Source: Ignavibacteria bacterium (GTDB lineage: Bacteria > Bacteroidota > Ignavibacteria > Tepidaquicellales > Tepidaquicellaceae). Taken from it: a DNA stretch of 64,000 nt. A program made the translations under genes and the position numbers. This document shows, one piece after another, positions 27,454 to 36,478 of this stretch. A model generated the notes under the pieces. That model saw nothing but the letters and a program-made list of their open reading frames with translations. It was not told the DNA's origin and made no database searches. The stretch lies in contig JADJYU010000008.1 in assembly GCA_016719565.1 (NCBI GenBank), positions 124,001 through 188,000 of the forward strand. The letters run 5' to 3'. How positions within the stretch are numbered: the first letter of the stretch is position 1; the number at the start of each line of letters is the position of its first letter.

Positions 27454-28404
27454 ATGAAGAATATTTTAAGACGCGGTTGTATAGCGCTTTATATTATAAC
27501 AATAGTTGCTTTCTTTCTCGGAGGAATGACTTTCGCCGGTATGACTGATGCCGCGAAAGATCAGGGACTTGCATCCGGAGCTATTGTATTAATGTACGGC
27601 TTTTACTTTGCTGTCGCGGGCTTTGCAGCTTCCTTCGTGATTTCTTATTTCCTTTCCGATAAGTCAATAAAACTTTTAAATATCATTGTTTCGGTTTTGA
27701 TCCTGATAAATGCAGGTCTTGTTTATTATAATTATAATGAACGGCAAAAGAATAAATCCGCATTTCAATTCGATAGAAATTCAGTTGAAAATTTTAATGC
27801 TGCAGTTCAAATGGTATTTAATAATTTAAAAATGCGGGACAGCTCGATTGGTTTGGGTTTCTTTAAACCGGATTTTGTAAATTTATCTGCACTTTATTTT
27901 TACGGAAACCCCTTTTCCGGTGAACCAGCAGAGGAAATTCCGCCGATAGACAGCATGACATTTTCGGAGAAAGACTACGGATCTTTAGATATCTCATACG
28001 CTCCGCCCTGGCTTGTACCAGCTCATATGAAATTGGATTACGAAATTTTGTTTTTCAGAATAATGTTTGTTTCGAATAATTATATCGAAATAGAAGTAAA
28101 TGAATATGATGACCGGACACTCTGTGTTAAAAAAGACGCAGGTGAAATTTTTTATTGGCCTGAATTTTTTCTAAAAGTTCATTCCGTCGAACAATTAAAT
28201 CCGTCTGAGCAAAAAATCAGGATAAAACCACTTACTTATTCAGATGAAGTAATTTATAAATATGAAATTATGAAACCTGTTTTGATTAAAGATGAGTGGA
28301 TGATGGTTGAACTTTATGACGATGGATATAACCTGACCGGTAAAGGTTGGCTGCAATGGAAATCCGGCGATAAGCTTCTTATCAGCTATTCCTTGCTAAG
28401 CTGA
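27454..28404 (+). CDS. Unknown membrane-anchored protein
   Basis: This 316-residue protein has three N-terminal membrane segments (about 7-31, 42-68 and 74-92). A soluble domain of about 220 residues rich in aromatic and acidic residues follows. I recognise no motif. It is likely anchored in the inner membrane with the domain on one side. It stands alone and faces the PAP2-like gene convergently. Confidence 0.65.
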   Translation: MKNILRRGCIALYIITIVAFFLGGMTFAGMTDAAKDQGLASGAIVLMYGFYFAVAGFAASFVISYFLSDKSIKLLNIIVSVLILINAGLVYYNYNERQKNKSAFQFDRNSVENFNAAVQMVFNNLKMRDSSIGLGFFKPDFVNLSALYFYGNPFSGEPAEEIPPIDSMTFSEKDYGSLDISYAPPWLVPAHMKLDYEILFFRIMFVSNNYIEIEVNEYDDRTLCVKKDAGEIFYWPEFFLKVHSVEQLNPSEQKIRIKPLTYSDEVIYKYEIMKPVLIKDEWMMVELYDDGYNLTGKGWLQWKSGDKLLISYSLLS

Positions 28405-28448
28405 TATTTAAAATTGATTTTTGTTTTTTAAATTTACTTACAAGTATT

Positions 28449-30071
28449 TCAGACGATCAGACGCTCATTCAAGTCAGATAATATTTTATTCAGATCAGTA
28501 CTGAAAAGATTATATGCTCTGGCTGCGCCGCCCTTGTTTACAAAAGGAGGATCATTGAAACTCATCATGTCAATTTTCAGAAATGTTGAGACATAGTTTT
28601 TCATCATGTTAAGCCATTCCATCTGCTCTTCTGAATATTTCTTCCCTGAAGTCTCATTTTCTATAAGCCAGTTTTTGAATTTTCTGTCAACAATATCACT
28701 GAACGGCTCAAGCGTTTCGATCTTACCGGTTACATACTGAGTAAGGGAAATTACATTTGCAGGATTATTCTGATCCAAAAGAGGTTTGACTCTGTCCGGT
28801 TCAATTCTTCCAAAAGCATTCCAGACCTCATCAGGAGAGATTTCATACGGCGGCTTTCTCAATTCTTTTGAGAATATTTTAATCTCTTCAAAAGAAATTT
28901 CACCGATTCCAGTAGACGCACCTGAAATTTTATTTATAAATGCTATGTCCTTTTTGTGAGATTCCACAAAACTTTTAAATCTGAATATGATATCATTCGA
29001 CCTGTCTTTGGCAAGCTCTTCTATTGAAGTTGTATTAATTTTACCTGTGTTTTTCTTTTTTAATTCAAGAAGCTCATATCTGAATTTCGCATTGTCAAAA
29101 GGTTTACATGCTTCCGAAATAAGATCGTCTGTAGCCCGTTTCATTTCAACATCTGAAGGATAATATGATTTATTTCCGTCTCCGAACATTTCGCGTGCTT
29201 TGCTTAACTGCTTCTCGGCTGAGATTGATTCAATAAGTTTATTGATCACATCTTTAAGAGAAGTTAATGGCGGATCAAATCCTGACAATATTTTATTTAC
29301 TTCCGTTTTATCTTTTTCATTCATGCTTTTTTCAATTCTTGTCAGGTTGTCAATTAGAGAAGACAAAGTGGATTCATCTCTGATACCAATTGCAACTGAC
29401 TGAACAAGTGACTCCAGCGAGAATGTCTTTACAATTTCCTGAACTGTCTCCGTTCTTAATTTTACTGTGGAGATTTTTTCTGCAAGATAATAGCACAAAA
29501 AAGGAAGAGGTATTGCAATTACAACATCAATTATATAAGTCATCTTAAGAAATAGCGGTGAAAGTATTATAAGAAAAGCCCACACATAAATTATAGCAGG
29601 TCTTTTAAAATGATTTTTAAAATATGCTATGGAAAGCAAAATAGCTGTAGCAACATGCCAGTTGGGAATAGTATTATATGGTTTGACGTTTGTGTATAAA
29701 CTATTTACGGCTTCAAAGAAGAATCCGGGATTTTCCACCTTTGGTCTGATAATATTCATTGTTGGGAAAAATCCGTGAAGAAAATTTACCAGACTCCATA
29801 AAAAAATTGAAGCAAGCAGAAATATTGTAAGGTCGCTGCTCTCTTTACTTTTGATTATAAACAAGATTACCATTACAAGTAGAACATAAACGGACATATA
29901 GAAAATTATAAATCCCGGTATAAGCTTAAACTTATTATCAAAATCCATTCCCGGTTTTAAAAAATTTTCGTTGTAAGTATTCAGCGGGGTCATCAGATAA
30001 TACTGTATTGCGGCAACTGCCAGCAATACAATATTAAAAAAATTCAAAACGCCTGAGTTATGTTTTTTCAT
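28449..30071 (-). CDS. PAP2-like membrane protein fused to a large unknown helical domain
   Basis: This 540-residue protein has about five to six membrane helices in residues 1-200, resembling the PAP2/inositolphosphotransferase fold: RP (109-110), PNWHVA (136-141, in place of PSxH) and TYIID (178-182). The last motif normally has a histidine before the tyrosine (KHYxxD-like), and it is absent here. Catalysis is therefore doubtful or altered. Residues 200-540 form a lysine-rich, alpha-helical, probably cytoplasmic region that I cannot assign. Active relatives remove or transfer lipid-linked phosphate. Confidence 0.6.
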   Translation of the reverse strand: MKKHNSGVLNFFNIVLLAVAAIQYYLMTPLNTYNENFLKPGMDFDNKFKLIPGFIIFYMSVYVLLVMVILFIIKSKESSDLTIFLLASIFLWSLVNFLHGFFPTMNIIRPKVENPGFFFEAVNSLYTNVKPYNTIPNWHVATAILLSIAYFKNHFKRPAIIYVWAFLIILSPLFLKMTYIIDVVIAIPLPFLCYYLAEKISTVKLRTETVQEIVKTFSLESLVQSVAIGIRDESTLSSLIDNLTRIEKSMNEKDKTEVNKILSGFDPPLTSLKDVINKLIESISAEKQLSKAREMFGDGNKSYYPSDVEMKRATDDLISEACKPFDNAKFRYELLELKKKNTGKINTTSIEELAKDRSNDIIFRFKSFVESHKKDIAFINKISGASTGIGEISFEEIKIFSKELRKPPYEISPDEVWNAFGRIEPDRVKPLLDQNNPANVISLTQYVTGKIETLEPFSDIVDRKFKNWLIENETSGKKYSEEQMEWLNMMKNYVSTFLKIDMMSFNDPPFVNKGGAARAYNLFSTDLNKILSDLNERLIV

Positions 30072-30147
30072 CTATTATTTTAAACTCGTAAAGTTTTTTT
30101 AAAATTAATTATTATAGTTATGCATTTCAAGTTTGAACATTTTAGAA

Positions 30148-31803
30148 CTATTTCTTAGATAGCATCGGCATATTAATTTCAAACTTATTTTTTTCTTCAA
30201 TCGCAAGCTCATATCCAGCGTCAGCATGACGGACTATTCCCATTCCCGGATCATAGCTCAGACATCTTTCGAGTCTTATCTCGGCATCCTTACTTCCGTC
30301 AGCTACTATCACCATTCCTGAATGAATTGAATTGCCGATCCCGACTCCGCCTCCGTGATGCAGTGAAACCCAGCTTGCCCCTCCGATACAGTGCAGACCG
30401 AAATTCAGCACCGGCCAGTCGGCAATTGCATCTGAGCCATCCAGCATTTTTTCCGTTTCACGGTTTGGTGATGCAACACTTCCGCAGTCAAGATGATCTC
30501 TTCCTATAACAATTGGCGCTGTAACAATTCCGTCTCTCACAAGGTCATTAAAAATCTTTCCTGCTTTCGCCCTTTCACCGTAACCAAGCCAGCAGATCCT
30601 CGATGGAAGTCCCTGAAAATGAACCTTCTCTTTAGCAGCTTTCAGCCATTTATGAAGAAGTTTGTTATCCGGGAATGCCTTCATTATCGCATCATCGGTT
30701 TGGTAAATGTCTTCAGGATCTCCTGATAATGCAACCCATCTGAAAGGACCTTTACCTTCGCAAAACAGCGGTCTTATATATTCAGGTACAAATCCGGGAA
30801 TTTCAAAAGCAGATTTAAAGCAGTTATTGTATGCTTCACCGCGCAGGTTATTTCCATAATCAAATACAACGGATCCTTTCTGCATAAATTCCCACATTGT
30901 TTTGCAGTGCACGACAACTGTCTTGCGCGCCAGCTCCTGATACTTTGCGGGATCGGATTTTCTGAGTTCGAGAGCTTTCTCAAAAGACATTCCCATCGGT
31001 ATATATCCGTTAAGCATATCATGTGCTGAAGTCTGATCAGTAACAATATCGGGAATTATCCCTCTTTTTAGGATTTCGGGAAGGACTTCACCGGCATTAC
31101 CCACGAGACCAACCGATTTATTGGTTTTTGTCCGCTTTGCTTCCAGAACTATTTGCAATGCCTCATCAAGATCTTCAGTAATCACATCACAATATCCAGT
31201 ATCTATTCTTTTTTGAATTCGGCCTCTGTCTGAATCTACACCGAGAAATGCCGCTCCGTTAAGGGTAGCAGCTAACGGCTGAGCTCCTCCCATTCCGCCG
31301 AGTCCGCAGGTTAAAACAAATCTGCCCGAAAGGCTTCCATTGAAATGTTTATCCGCGCATGAAGCAAAAGTTTCATATGTCCCCTGTAAAATTCCCTGTG
31401 TTCCTATATAAATCCATGAGCCTGCTGTCATCTGTCCGTACATTGTCAGTCCGAGAGATTCAAGTCTTCTGAACTCATCCCAGTTAGCCCAGGCAGGAAC
31501 GATCTGCGAATTTGAGATCATTACTCTCGGCGCATCTTTATGTGTCTTAAAAACTGCAACAGGTTTTCCCGACTGGACAAGTAATGTTTCATCGTCGTTC
31601 AGATTTTTTAATGATTCAATAATTTTATCATAGCATTCCCAGTTCCTAGCAGCTTTTCCGCTGCCTCCGTAGACTATAAGATCTTCAGGTCTTTCTGCAA
31701 CTTCAGCATCCAGGTTATTCATAAGCATTCTCATAGCAGCTTCGGTTATCCAGTTTTTACAAGTTAAAGAAGTGCCTGTAGGAGCTTTAATATTTCGTTT
31801 CAT
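30148..31803 (-). CDS. hutU: Urocanate hydratase
   Basis: Urocanase of normal length (551 residues). An NAD-binding segment CGLGGMGGAQPLAATL starts at residue 166 and the signature LGYGERAKAG lies near 410. It adds water to urocanate in the second step of histidine degradation. No hutH, hutI or hutG is adjacent, so the rest of the pathway must be elsewhere or absent. It is flanked by unrelated genes and read in the same direction as the PAP2-like gene. Confidence 0.97.
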   Translation of the reverse strand: MKRNIKAPTGTSLTCKNWITEAAMRMLMNNLDAEVAERPEDLIVYGGSGKAARNWECYDKIIESLKNLNDDETLLVQSGKPVAVFKTHKDAPRVMISNSQIVPAWANWDEFRRLESLGLTMYGQMTAGSWIYIGTQGILQGTYETFASCADKHFNGSLSGRFVLTCGLGGMGGAQPLAATLNGAAFLGVDSDRGRIQKRIDTGYCDVITEDLDEALQIVLEAKRTKTNKSVGLVGNAGEVLPEILKRGIIPDIVTDQTSAHDMLNGYIPMGMSFEKALELRKSDPAKYQELARKTVVVHCKTMWEFMQKGSVVFDYGNNLRGEAYNNCFKSAFEIPGFVPEYIRPLFCEGKGPFRWVALSGDPEDIYQTDDAIMKAFPDNKLLHKWLKAAKEKVHFQGLPSRICWLGYGERAKAGKIFNDLVRDGIVTAPIVIGRDHLDCGSVASPNRETEKMLDGSDAIADWPVLNFGLHCIGGASWVSLHHGGGVGIGNSIHSGMVIVADGSKDAEIRLERCLSYDPGMGIVRHADAGYELAIEEKNKFEINMPMLSKK

Positions 31804-31875
31804 TGATATTCCGGAATTGTTGTATTAAGTTTTTATAAAAAAATAAAAAAGTATTTTAAAGAAATTACAAATCAT

Positions 31876-33393
31876 TTATGAAATCTTCTTTTTTAGTATC
31901 TCAATAAATTCCTTTCCCGTAAGTTTGCTGTCTATCCAGGAGATCAGATCAAAATATTCAAATGCGTTTATCTCAAGTATGTTTTCGGATATTTTATCAA
32001 GCTCTTTTTTCCATTCTACATACACATATTTCTTGTCTGTCGTTTTATCATTAATTAATTTTCTTATCTGAGTGAGTGTGATTGATTCAAATTTATTGAA
32101 TTTATTCTTACTGGACAGATATCTTTTAGTCGATTTCATAATATAATCTATAAGTTCGTAATTCCCGAGTTCAAAATGAACGAGTAAATTCATAATTCTT
32201 GCAAAGCATTGTATATCCTCTCTTATGTTCAGATCTTTGTCATTAATTATTTCATTAATTCTTTTTAACGCTTCTTCATATTTTTTTAAACCGAAATAAA
32301 TATAAGCTATATTATAGTCAAATAAAATTTTGGCTTCCTTATTAATTTTATGTTTCAGCTTTTTCAGCCCTTCATCAATTTCAGAAACAAGATTTTCTCC
32401 TTTTTTAAAATCTCCCGATTTCATATATAGGTTTATTTCTGTATCATAAGATGTTACAAAAATTCTTGCCTGTAAAGTGGAAGAACCTGTTTTAATCGCT
32501 CTTATTTTTGTTATTGTTTGCAGTGCCTCATTAAATTTCTTTAACTCAATCTGTACAAGGAGAAGATTATAGAGAGATGAAATATAATTGTCCTCTTTCA
32601 GCAGGATAGGATTTTGCTCAAGCAGGACAACTATTTTTTCACAGAAAACAAGTAAATTATTGAAATCCTTATTAGTTAAGTAATACAGACCTTTCAGGTT
32701 GTAATAAAATGTTTTCGATAAAAATGAAGTTGCATGTTTATCAGACTTTAAAAGATCATTATCAAAAATTTCATTAAATTTTTTTAATTCATTCTTATCC
32801 CTGATATCACCTTGCTTTTTCCTGAACATGAACGCTTTTGTGGCAAGATTCCAGTATTCATTCAGATTGTTCAGCTTTTCTGTCGCAAGGTTATGTTCCT
32901 GATAATATGATACAAGCTCACTCTCATCTGTGTCTGAATAAGAGTTTGTTCTGGCAAGAGTTTTTTCCCAGTCGATCACGGCAAGTATTTGCGCGTGTTT
33001 CTCATAAGTGTAAGCTATTTTCTTCGCCTTTTCCAGAAGCTTCCTGCATTGTTTGTAAAGTGACTTGTCATAAAGTATCTGAACATCTCTGAGAATATCC
33101 ATTAGTTCATTAACTTTATTCTTATCGGAGTGATATAACCTGAGACTCTTTAAAATATTATTGTATAAATAATTCTTTGCAACGTGAATCTGACTGACAA
33201 ATTTTTCCTTTGCAAATATTTTTTTTATCTCATTTTCATCATAAATTTCCTGTCTGTCAATTGCATCAAAGAGTTTGAAATAATTATTACTTTCCGCATC
33301 CTTAACATGCATGGTAGCGAAAATTTTAAAATATCGCTTTTCGGATTGTTCGAGAGATTTTATTAACTGAAATAGATCGTCAGTAACTTTCAA
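31876..33393 (-). CDS. Unknown alpha-helical (TPR-like) protein
   Basis: This 505-residue protein is almost all helical and lysine-rich, without a signal peptide. Helix pairs such as ALQTITKIRAIKTGSSTLQAR and YEEALKRINEIINDKDLNIR suggest TPR-like repeats. Proteins of this shape in Bacteroidota are common but uncharacterised. It is transcribed in the same direction as hutU, with a gap of 72 bp. Confidence 0.65.
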   Translation of the reverse strand: MKVTDDLFQLIKSLEQSEKRYFKIFATMHVKDAESNNYFKLFDAIDRQEIYDENEIKKIFAKEKFVSQIHVAKNYLYNNILKSLRLYHSDKNKVNELMDILRDVQILYDKSLYKQCRKLLEKAKKIAYTYEKHAQILAVIDWEKTLARTNSYSDTDESELVSYYQEHNLATEKLNNLNEYWNLATKAFMFRKKQGDIRDKNELKKFNEIFDNDLLKSDKHATSFLSKTFYYNLKGLYYLTNKDFNNLLVFCEKIVVLLEQNPILLKEDNYISSLYNLLLVQIELKKFNEALQTITKIRAIKTGSSTLQARIFVTSYDTEINLYMKSGDFKKGENLVSEIDEGLKKLKHKINKEAKILFDYNIAYIYFGLKKYEEALKRINEIINDKDLNIREDIQCFARIMNLLVHFELGNYELIDYIMKSTKRYLSSKNKFNKFESITLTQIRKLINDKTTDKKYVYVEWKKELDKISENILEINAFEYFDLISWIDSKLTGKEFIEILKKKIS

Positions 33394-33557
33394 ATTCGCA
33401 AATCGTTTATCTGAATTATTTAATTGCTTGTCTTTGTTAAGAAAATAAGAAAAATTTACCGGCTTTTTAATCTAAATTTGAATCCTACATTTATTCATAT
33501 TTTTGTTTGTTATTCAAATTCATAAATTCTATTTTTGATAAGCAAAAATTATAAATC

Positions 33558-34535
33558 ATGATTAAACCAGATAAAATATTGAAAAATTTAGTATTGGCAG
33601 CAATTAATCTTATTTTTATATCCGGGTATCTCTTCTCACAGACCATTAATCCTCCCATAAATTTAGAAGCCGAACCGGAAGAATTTCAATACATTAAAGT
33701 AAAATGGGATGATAACTCAAATAATGAAGACGGATTTTATATTGAAAGGTCTCTGAGCCCCGATACTACTGTTGCATGGGAAACTATCGGACAGACTTTT
33801 GCAAACAGCGAACAGTTCCTTGATTACTGGGTCACAGATCAGGTAACTTACTATTACAGAGCTTACGCTTTTGCAGGGAATATAAGATCACCTTATTCAA
33901 ATATTGCATTCACGGTTGCTCAGATTGACACCTCTATTATCCCGAGAGCGCCATCCGACCTGTTAGTTGATGAAATTACAGAAACATCAGTTTCAATTTC
34001 ATGGCAGGATAATTCATATAATGAATCAGGTTTCATAATTGCAAGAAGACAATTGGGAGAAATTGTATTCAGATATATAGATACCGTTGCAGCTGATGTA
34101 TTAACCTATCAGGAAGTAGGTCTTACTCCTGACCATACATATTTTTACAAAATTTGTTCATATAATTTGTTTGGAGTTTCGGATTTTACAAATACAGTTT
34201 CTGCCAGAACCAAAAAGAATACAAGTGTAATCAACAATTTGACTGAAATTCCCGAAGGTTTTTTTGTCAGCGAAAACTATCCTAATCCGTTTAACCCTGT
34301 GACAAAAATAAAATTCGGACTGGTTGAAAGATCTTTCGTTACTTTGGAAATATTTAACATTATGGGAAAGAAAATGGAAACACTTATTGAGAAAGACCTT
34401 TCTGCAGGCACTTATGAGGTCGCATGGAATGCATCACGATTTGCAAGCGGTGTATATTTTTACCGCATAAATGTAATGTTAAATAATAGGAAGACAGAGT
34501 TCAGCAGATATAATAAAATGATATTAAATAAATAA
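33558..34535 (+). CDS. Exported protein with fibronectin type III domains and T9SS sorting domain
   Basis: This 325-residue protein has a signal peptide and two fibronectin type III-like domains (about 30-125 and 130-220, with PINLEAEPEEFQYIKVKWDDNS and APSDLLVDEITETSVSISW). The T9SS type A sorting domain (SENYPNPFNPVT ... KMILNK) follows. Fibronectin domains bind proteins or glycans, and no enzyme domain is present. It is followed after 22 bp by the cupredoxin gene and then by a Rieske gene. Confidence 0.9.
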   Translation: MIKPDKILKNLVLAAINLIFISGYLFSQTINPPINLEAEPEEFQYIKVKWDDNSNNEDGFYIERSLSPDTTVAWETIGQTFANSEQFLDYWVTDQVTYYYRAYAFAGNIRSPYSNIAFTVAQIDTSIIPRAPSDLLVDEITETSVSISWQDNSYNESGFIIARRQLGEIVFRYIDTVAADVLTYQEVGLTPDHTYFYKICSYNLFGVSDFTNTVSARTKKNTSVINNLTEIPEGFFVSENYPNPFNPVTKIKFGLVERSFVTLEIFNIMGKKMETLIEKDLSAGTYEVAWNASRFASGVYFYRINVMLNNRKTEFSRYNKMILNK

Positions 34536-34557
34536 AATAAAAACAAAATCTAATAAA

Positions 34558-35205
34558 ATGTCTAATCTTAAAACTTTTTTTATTTTCCTGTTCTCAGTAT
34601 TGGTTTTTTTAAATACTAATACTTCAAAAGCAACCACTATTAACATTACTTCTTCAAATTTTGTATTCACTCCGGCCAACGTTAGTGCAGTAGTAGGTGA
34701 TACAATTAAATGGACAAATTTAAACGGTAGCCATACCACCACTTGCAACGGTCAGCAGGGAACTGCCCGTCCTAACGGCGCCGCTCCCTGGGATGCTCCT
34801 CTGGACAATAATAATCTTACTTTTTCATATGTGATTACTGTTCCGGGGAATTATCAGTACGTCTGTACACCGCATTCACCTGATATGTCAGGGATCATAA
34901 TAGCAACTCTTTCCTCAATTTCACAGTTGAACGAAATCGCAATTGGTTACGAATTATCTCAGAATTATCCGAATCCTTTTAATCCGGAAACGGCGATTAA
35001 TTTTACAATCTCATTATCTTCAGATGTAAAACTGGATATTTATAATATTGCGGGACAGAATGTTGCTTCACTTGTAAATCAAAAATTAACACCCGGAGCA
35101 TATAAAGTCAGATGGAATGCTTCGAATATTACAAGCGGGGTTTATTTTTATACCTTAAGAACGGAAAACTTTTCAGAAACGAAAAAAATGTTTCTTATAA
35201 AATAA
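34558..35205 (+). CDS. Exported cupredoxin (plastocyanin-like) with T9SS sorting domain
   Basis: This 215-residue protein has a signal peptide and a cupredoxin domain (about 25-120) with the likely type 1 copper ligands His59, Cys103, His106 and Met110 (GSHTT; YVCTPHSPDM). A T9SS type A sorting domain (SQNYPNPFNPET ... KKMFLIK) ends it. It should carry single electrons outside the outer membrane or at the surface, which is unusual for a cupredoxin. It is followed 38 bp on by a Rieske protein. Confidence 0.9.
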   Translation: MSNLKTFFIFLFSVLVFLNTNTSKATTINITSSNFVFTPANVSAVVGDTIKWTNLNGSHTTTCNGQQGTARPNGAAPWDAPLDNNNLTFSYVITVPGNYQYVCTPHSPDMSGIIIATLSSISQLNEIAIGYELSQNYPNPFNPETAINFTISLSSDVKLDIYNIAGQNVASLVNQKLTPGAYKVRWNASNITSGVYFYTLRTENFSETKKMFLIK

Positions 35206-35243
35206 TTCAAACACAAAATTTTTTAAAATAAATTTAAAACCAT

Positions 35244-35675
35244 ATGAGTAAAGAAAACTTAAACAGAAGGGATTTTTTAAAATCTTCTGTAAAGACGGTT
35301 ACAATCGGAGGTTTAATACTTAGTACTTTCGATATTAAAAAATTGATAGCATCAACTTCGGAAGTAAATTCCGCACCGGCAAAAGTAATAAATTTATCTG
35401 ATTATCCTGCTTTGGGCAGTACAGGAGGACATGAAATGATTGATTCTAATACTATCGTAATCAGAACAGGCAGTAATAAATTTACAGCTCTGAGTACAGT
35501 TTGTACTCATAAAAAATGTGATGTTGAATTTTCAGGCGACGGTTTCGAATGTCCGTGTCACGGATCTACTTTTTCAAAAACCGGAAAAGTTACAAACGGT
35601 CCGGCTAAGAAAAACCTTAAAAGTTATAAAACAAATTATAATGAAACAGATAATTCATTAACTATAAATATGTAA
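35244..35675 (+). CDS. Rieske [2Fe-2S] protein with Tat-like signal
   Basis: This 143-residue protein begins with a twin-arginine-like signal (NRRDFLKSSVKTVTIGG). It has both Rieske boxes, CTHKKC (87-92) and CPCHGS (103-108). Cys87, His89, Cys103 and His106 are the expected cluster ligands, and Cys92-Cys105 the expected disulfide. It probably transfers electrons in the periplasm. Its position behind a cupredoxin suggests a shared electron route, an inference. No cytochrome b gene is adjacent. A strong terminator follows. Confidence 0.93.
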   Translation: MSKENLNRRDFLKSSVKTVTIGGLILSTFDIKKLIASTSEVNSAPAKVINLSDYPALGSTGGHEMIDSNTIVIRTGSNKFTALSTVCTHKKCDVEFSGDGFECPCHGSTFSKTGKVTNGPAKKNLKSYKTNYNETDNSLTINM

Positions 35676-35700
35676 TTAAAAATTGGTTAGGTATATAGTG

Positions 35701-35735
35701 AAACCCGAATCTTTGTGTTCAGATTCGGGTTTTTT
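35701..35735 (+). terminator. Intrinsic terminator after the Rieske gene
   Basis: Twelve-base perfect arms (AAACCCGAATCT, 35701-35712, with 35721-35732) around an 8-base loop, followed by TTTTTT. Confidence 0.9.
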
Positions 35736-35849
35736 CATTTTTGTGAAAATTACTTCAATTTATTCTCCAGCTTTTTCAAAAAATTGAAAAAATTTCTCGC
35801 AAGAAATAAATAATTTGTAATTTTTATTCAATTTATGCTGAATTTCTTG

Positions 35850-35865
35850 TGGCACGGCAATTGTA
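35850..35865 (+). promoter_or_regulatory. Possible sigma-54 (-24/-12) promoter before hsp20
   Basis: TGGCACGGCAATTGTA has the -24 element and exact spacing of the sigma-54 consensus TGGCAC-N5-TTGCA. The only mismatch is T for C in the -12 element. It lies about 60 bp before the hsp20 ATG. An inverted repeat TTTCT-CGCA-AGAAA (about 35792-35806) upstream could bind a regulator. No activator or rpoN is visible in the window. Confidence 0.4.
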
Positions 35866-35925
35866 ATATATGAATGTGTTAAAGAAAAAATAAATTAATA
35901 ATAAAATAATAAGGAGAAAAGAAAA

Positions 35926-36363
35926 ATGAACATAGTAAAATTCAAAAAAGACTCGGATTTACTTAATGACACATTCAAATCAATTTTTACAAGCCCGCTA
36001 TTCGGTCAGCTTGAAAACTTCAATCCAAACACAAATTTTTTACCAAAAGTAAGAATTACAGAAGACAGGGATAATTTCTTCATTAATATGGAAATTCCCG
36101 GAATGACAAAAGAAGATGTCAAGATTTCAGTAGAAAATAATATATTAAGTGTCAACGGTGTAAAAAAGCAGGAAAAGAAAACCGATGATACTAATCTTAT
36201 AACAAATGAGATTTATTACGGTGAATTCAGCAGAAGTTTTAATCTTTCAAAAGAAATAAAAATTGATTCAATTGATGCAGAATATAAAGAAGGAATGCTT
36301 AATATTACACTTCCAAAAGTAGAAGAAGCAAAACCTGTTGTAAAAGAAATTAGCATTAAGTAA
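35926..36363 (+). CDS. Small heat-shock protein (Hsp20/alpha-crystallin)
   Basis: This 145-residue protein has an alpha-crystallin domain (about 40-145: NFFINMEIPGMTKEDVKISVENNILSV, ending GMLNITLPKVEEAKP). It holds unfolding proteins for refolding by DnaK, whose gene follows after a terminator. A good AAGGAG ribosome-binding site precedes the start. A possible sigma-54 promoter lies upstream, and a terminator hairpin at 36386-36417 separates it from dnaK. Confidence 0.93.
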   Translation: MNIVKFKKDSDLLNDTFKSIFTSPLFGQLENFNPNTNFLPKVRITEDRDNFFINMEIPGMTKEDVKISVENNILSVNGVKKQEKKTDDTNLITNEIYYGEFSRSFNLSKEIKIDSIDAEYKEGMLNITLPKVEEAKPVVKEISIK

Positions 36364-36385
36364 TATCTGAATATTTAATTCAAAT

Positions 36386-36417
36386 AAGGGTGAGAGAAAC
36401 TCACCCTTTATTTTTTT
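36386..36417 (+). terminator. Intrinsic terminator after hsp20
   Basis: Arms AAGGGTGAG (36386-36394) and CTCACCCTT (36400-36408) with a 5-base loop, then a T-run to 36417. Confidence 0.85.
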
Positions 36418-36478
36418 AACATTATGTAAAAGTTACTTAACTTTTGCATTTTAAATTTTAAGAAAGGGTAAAAATAAT

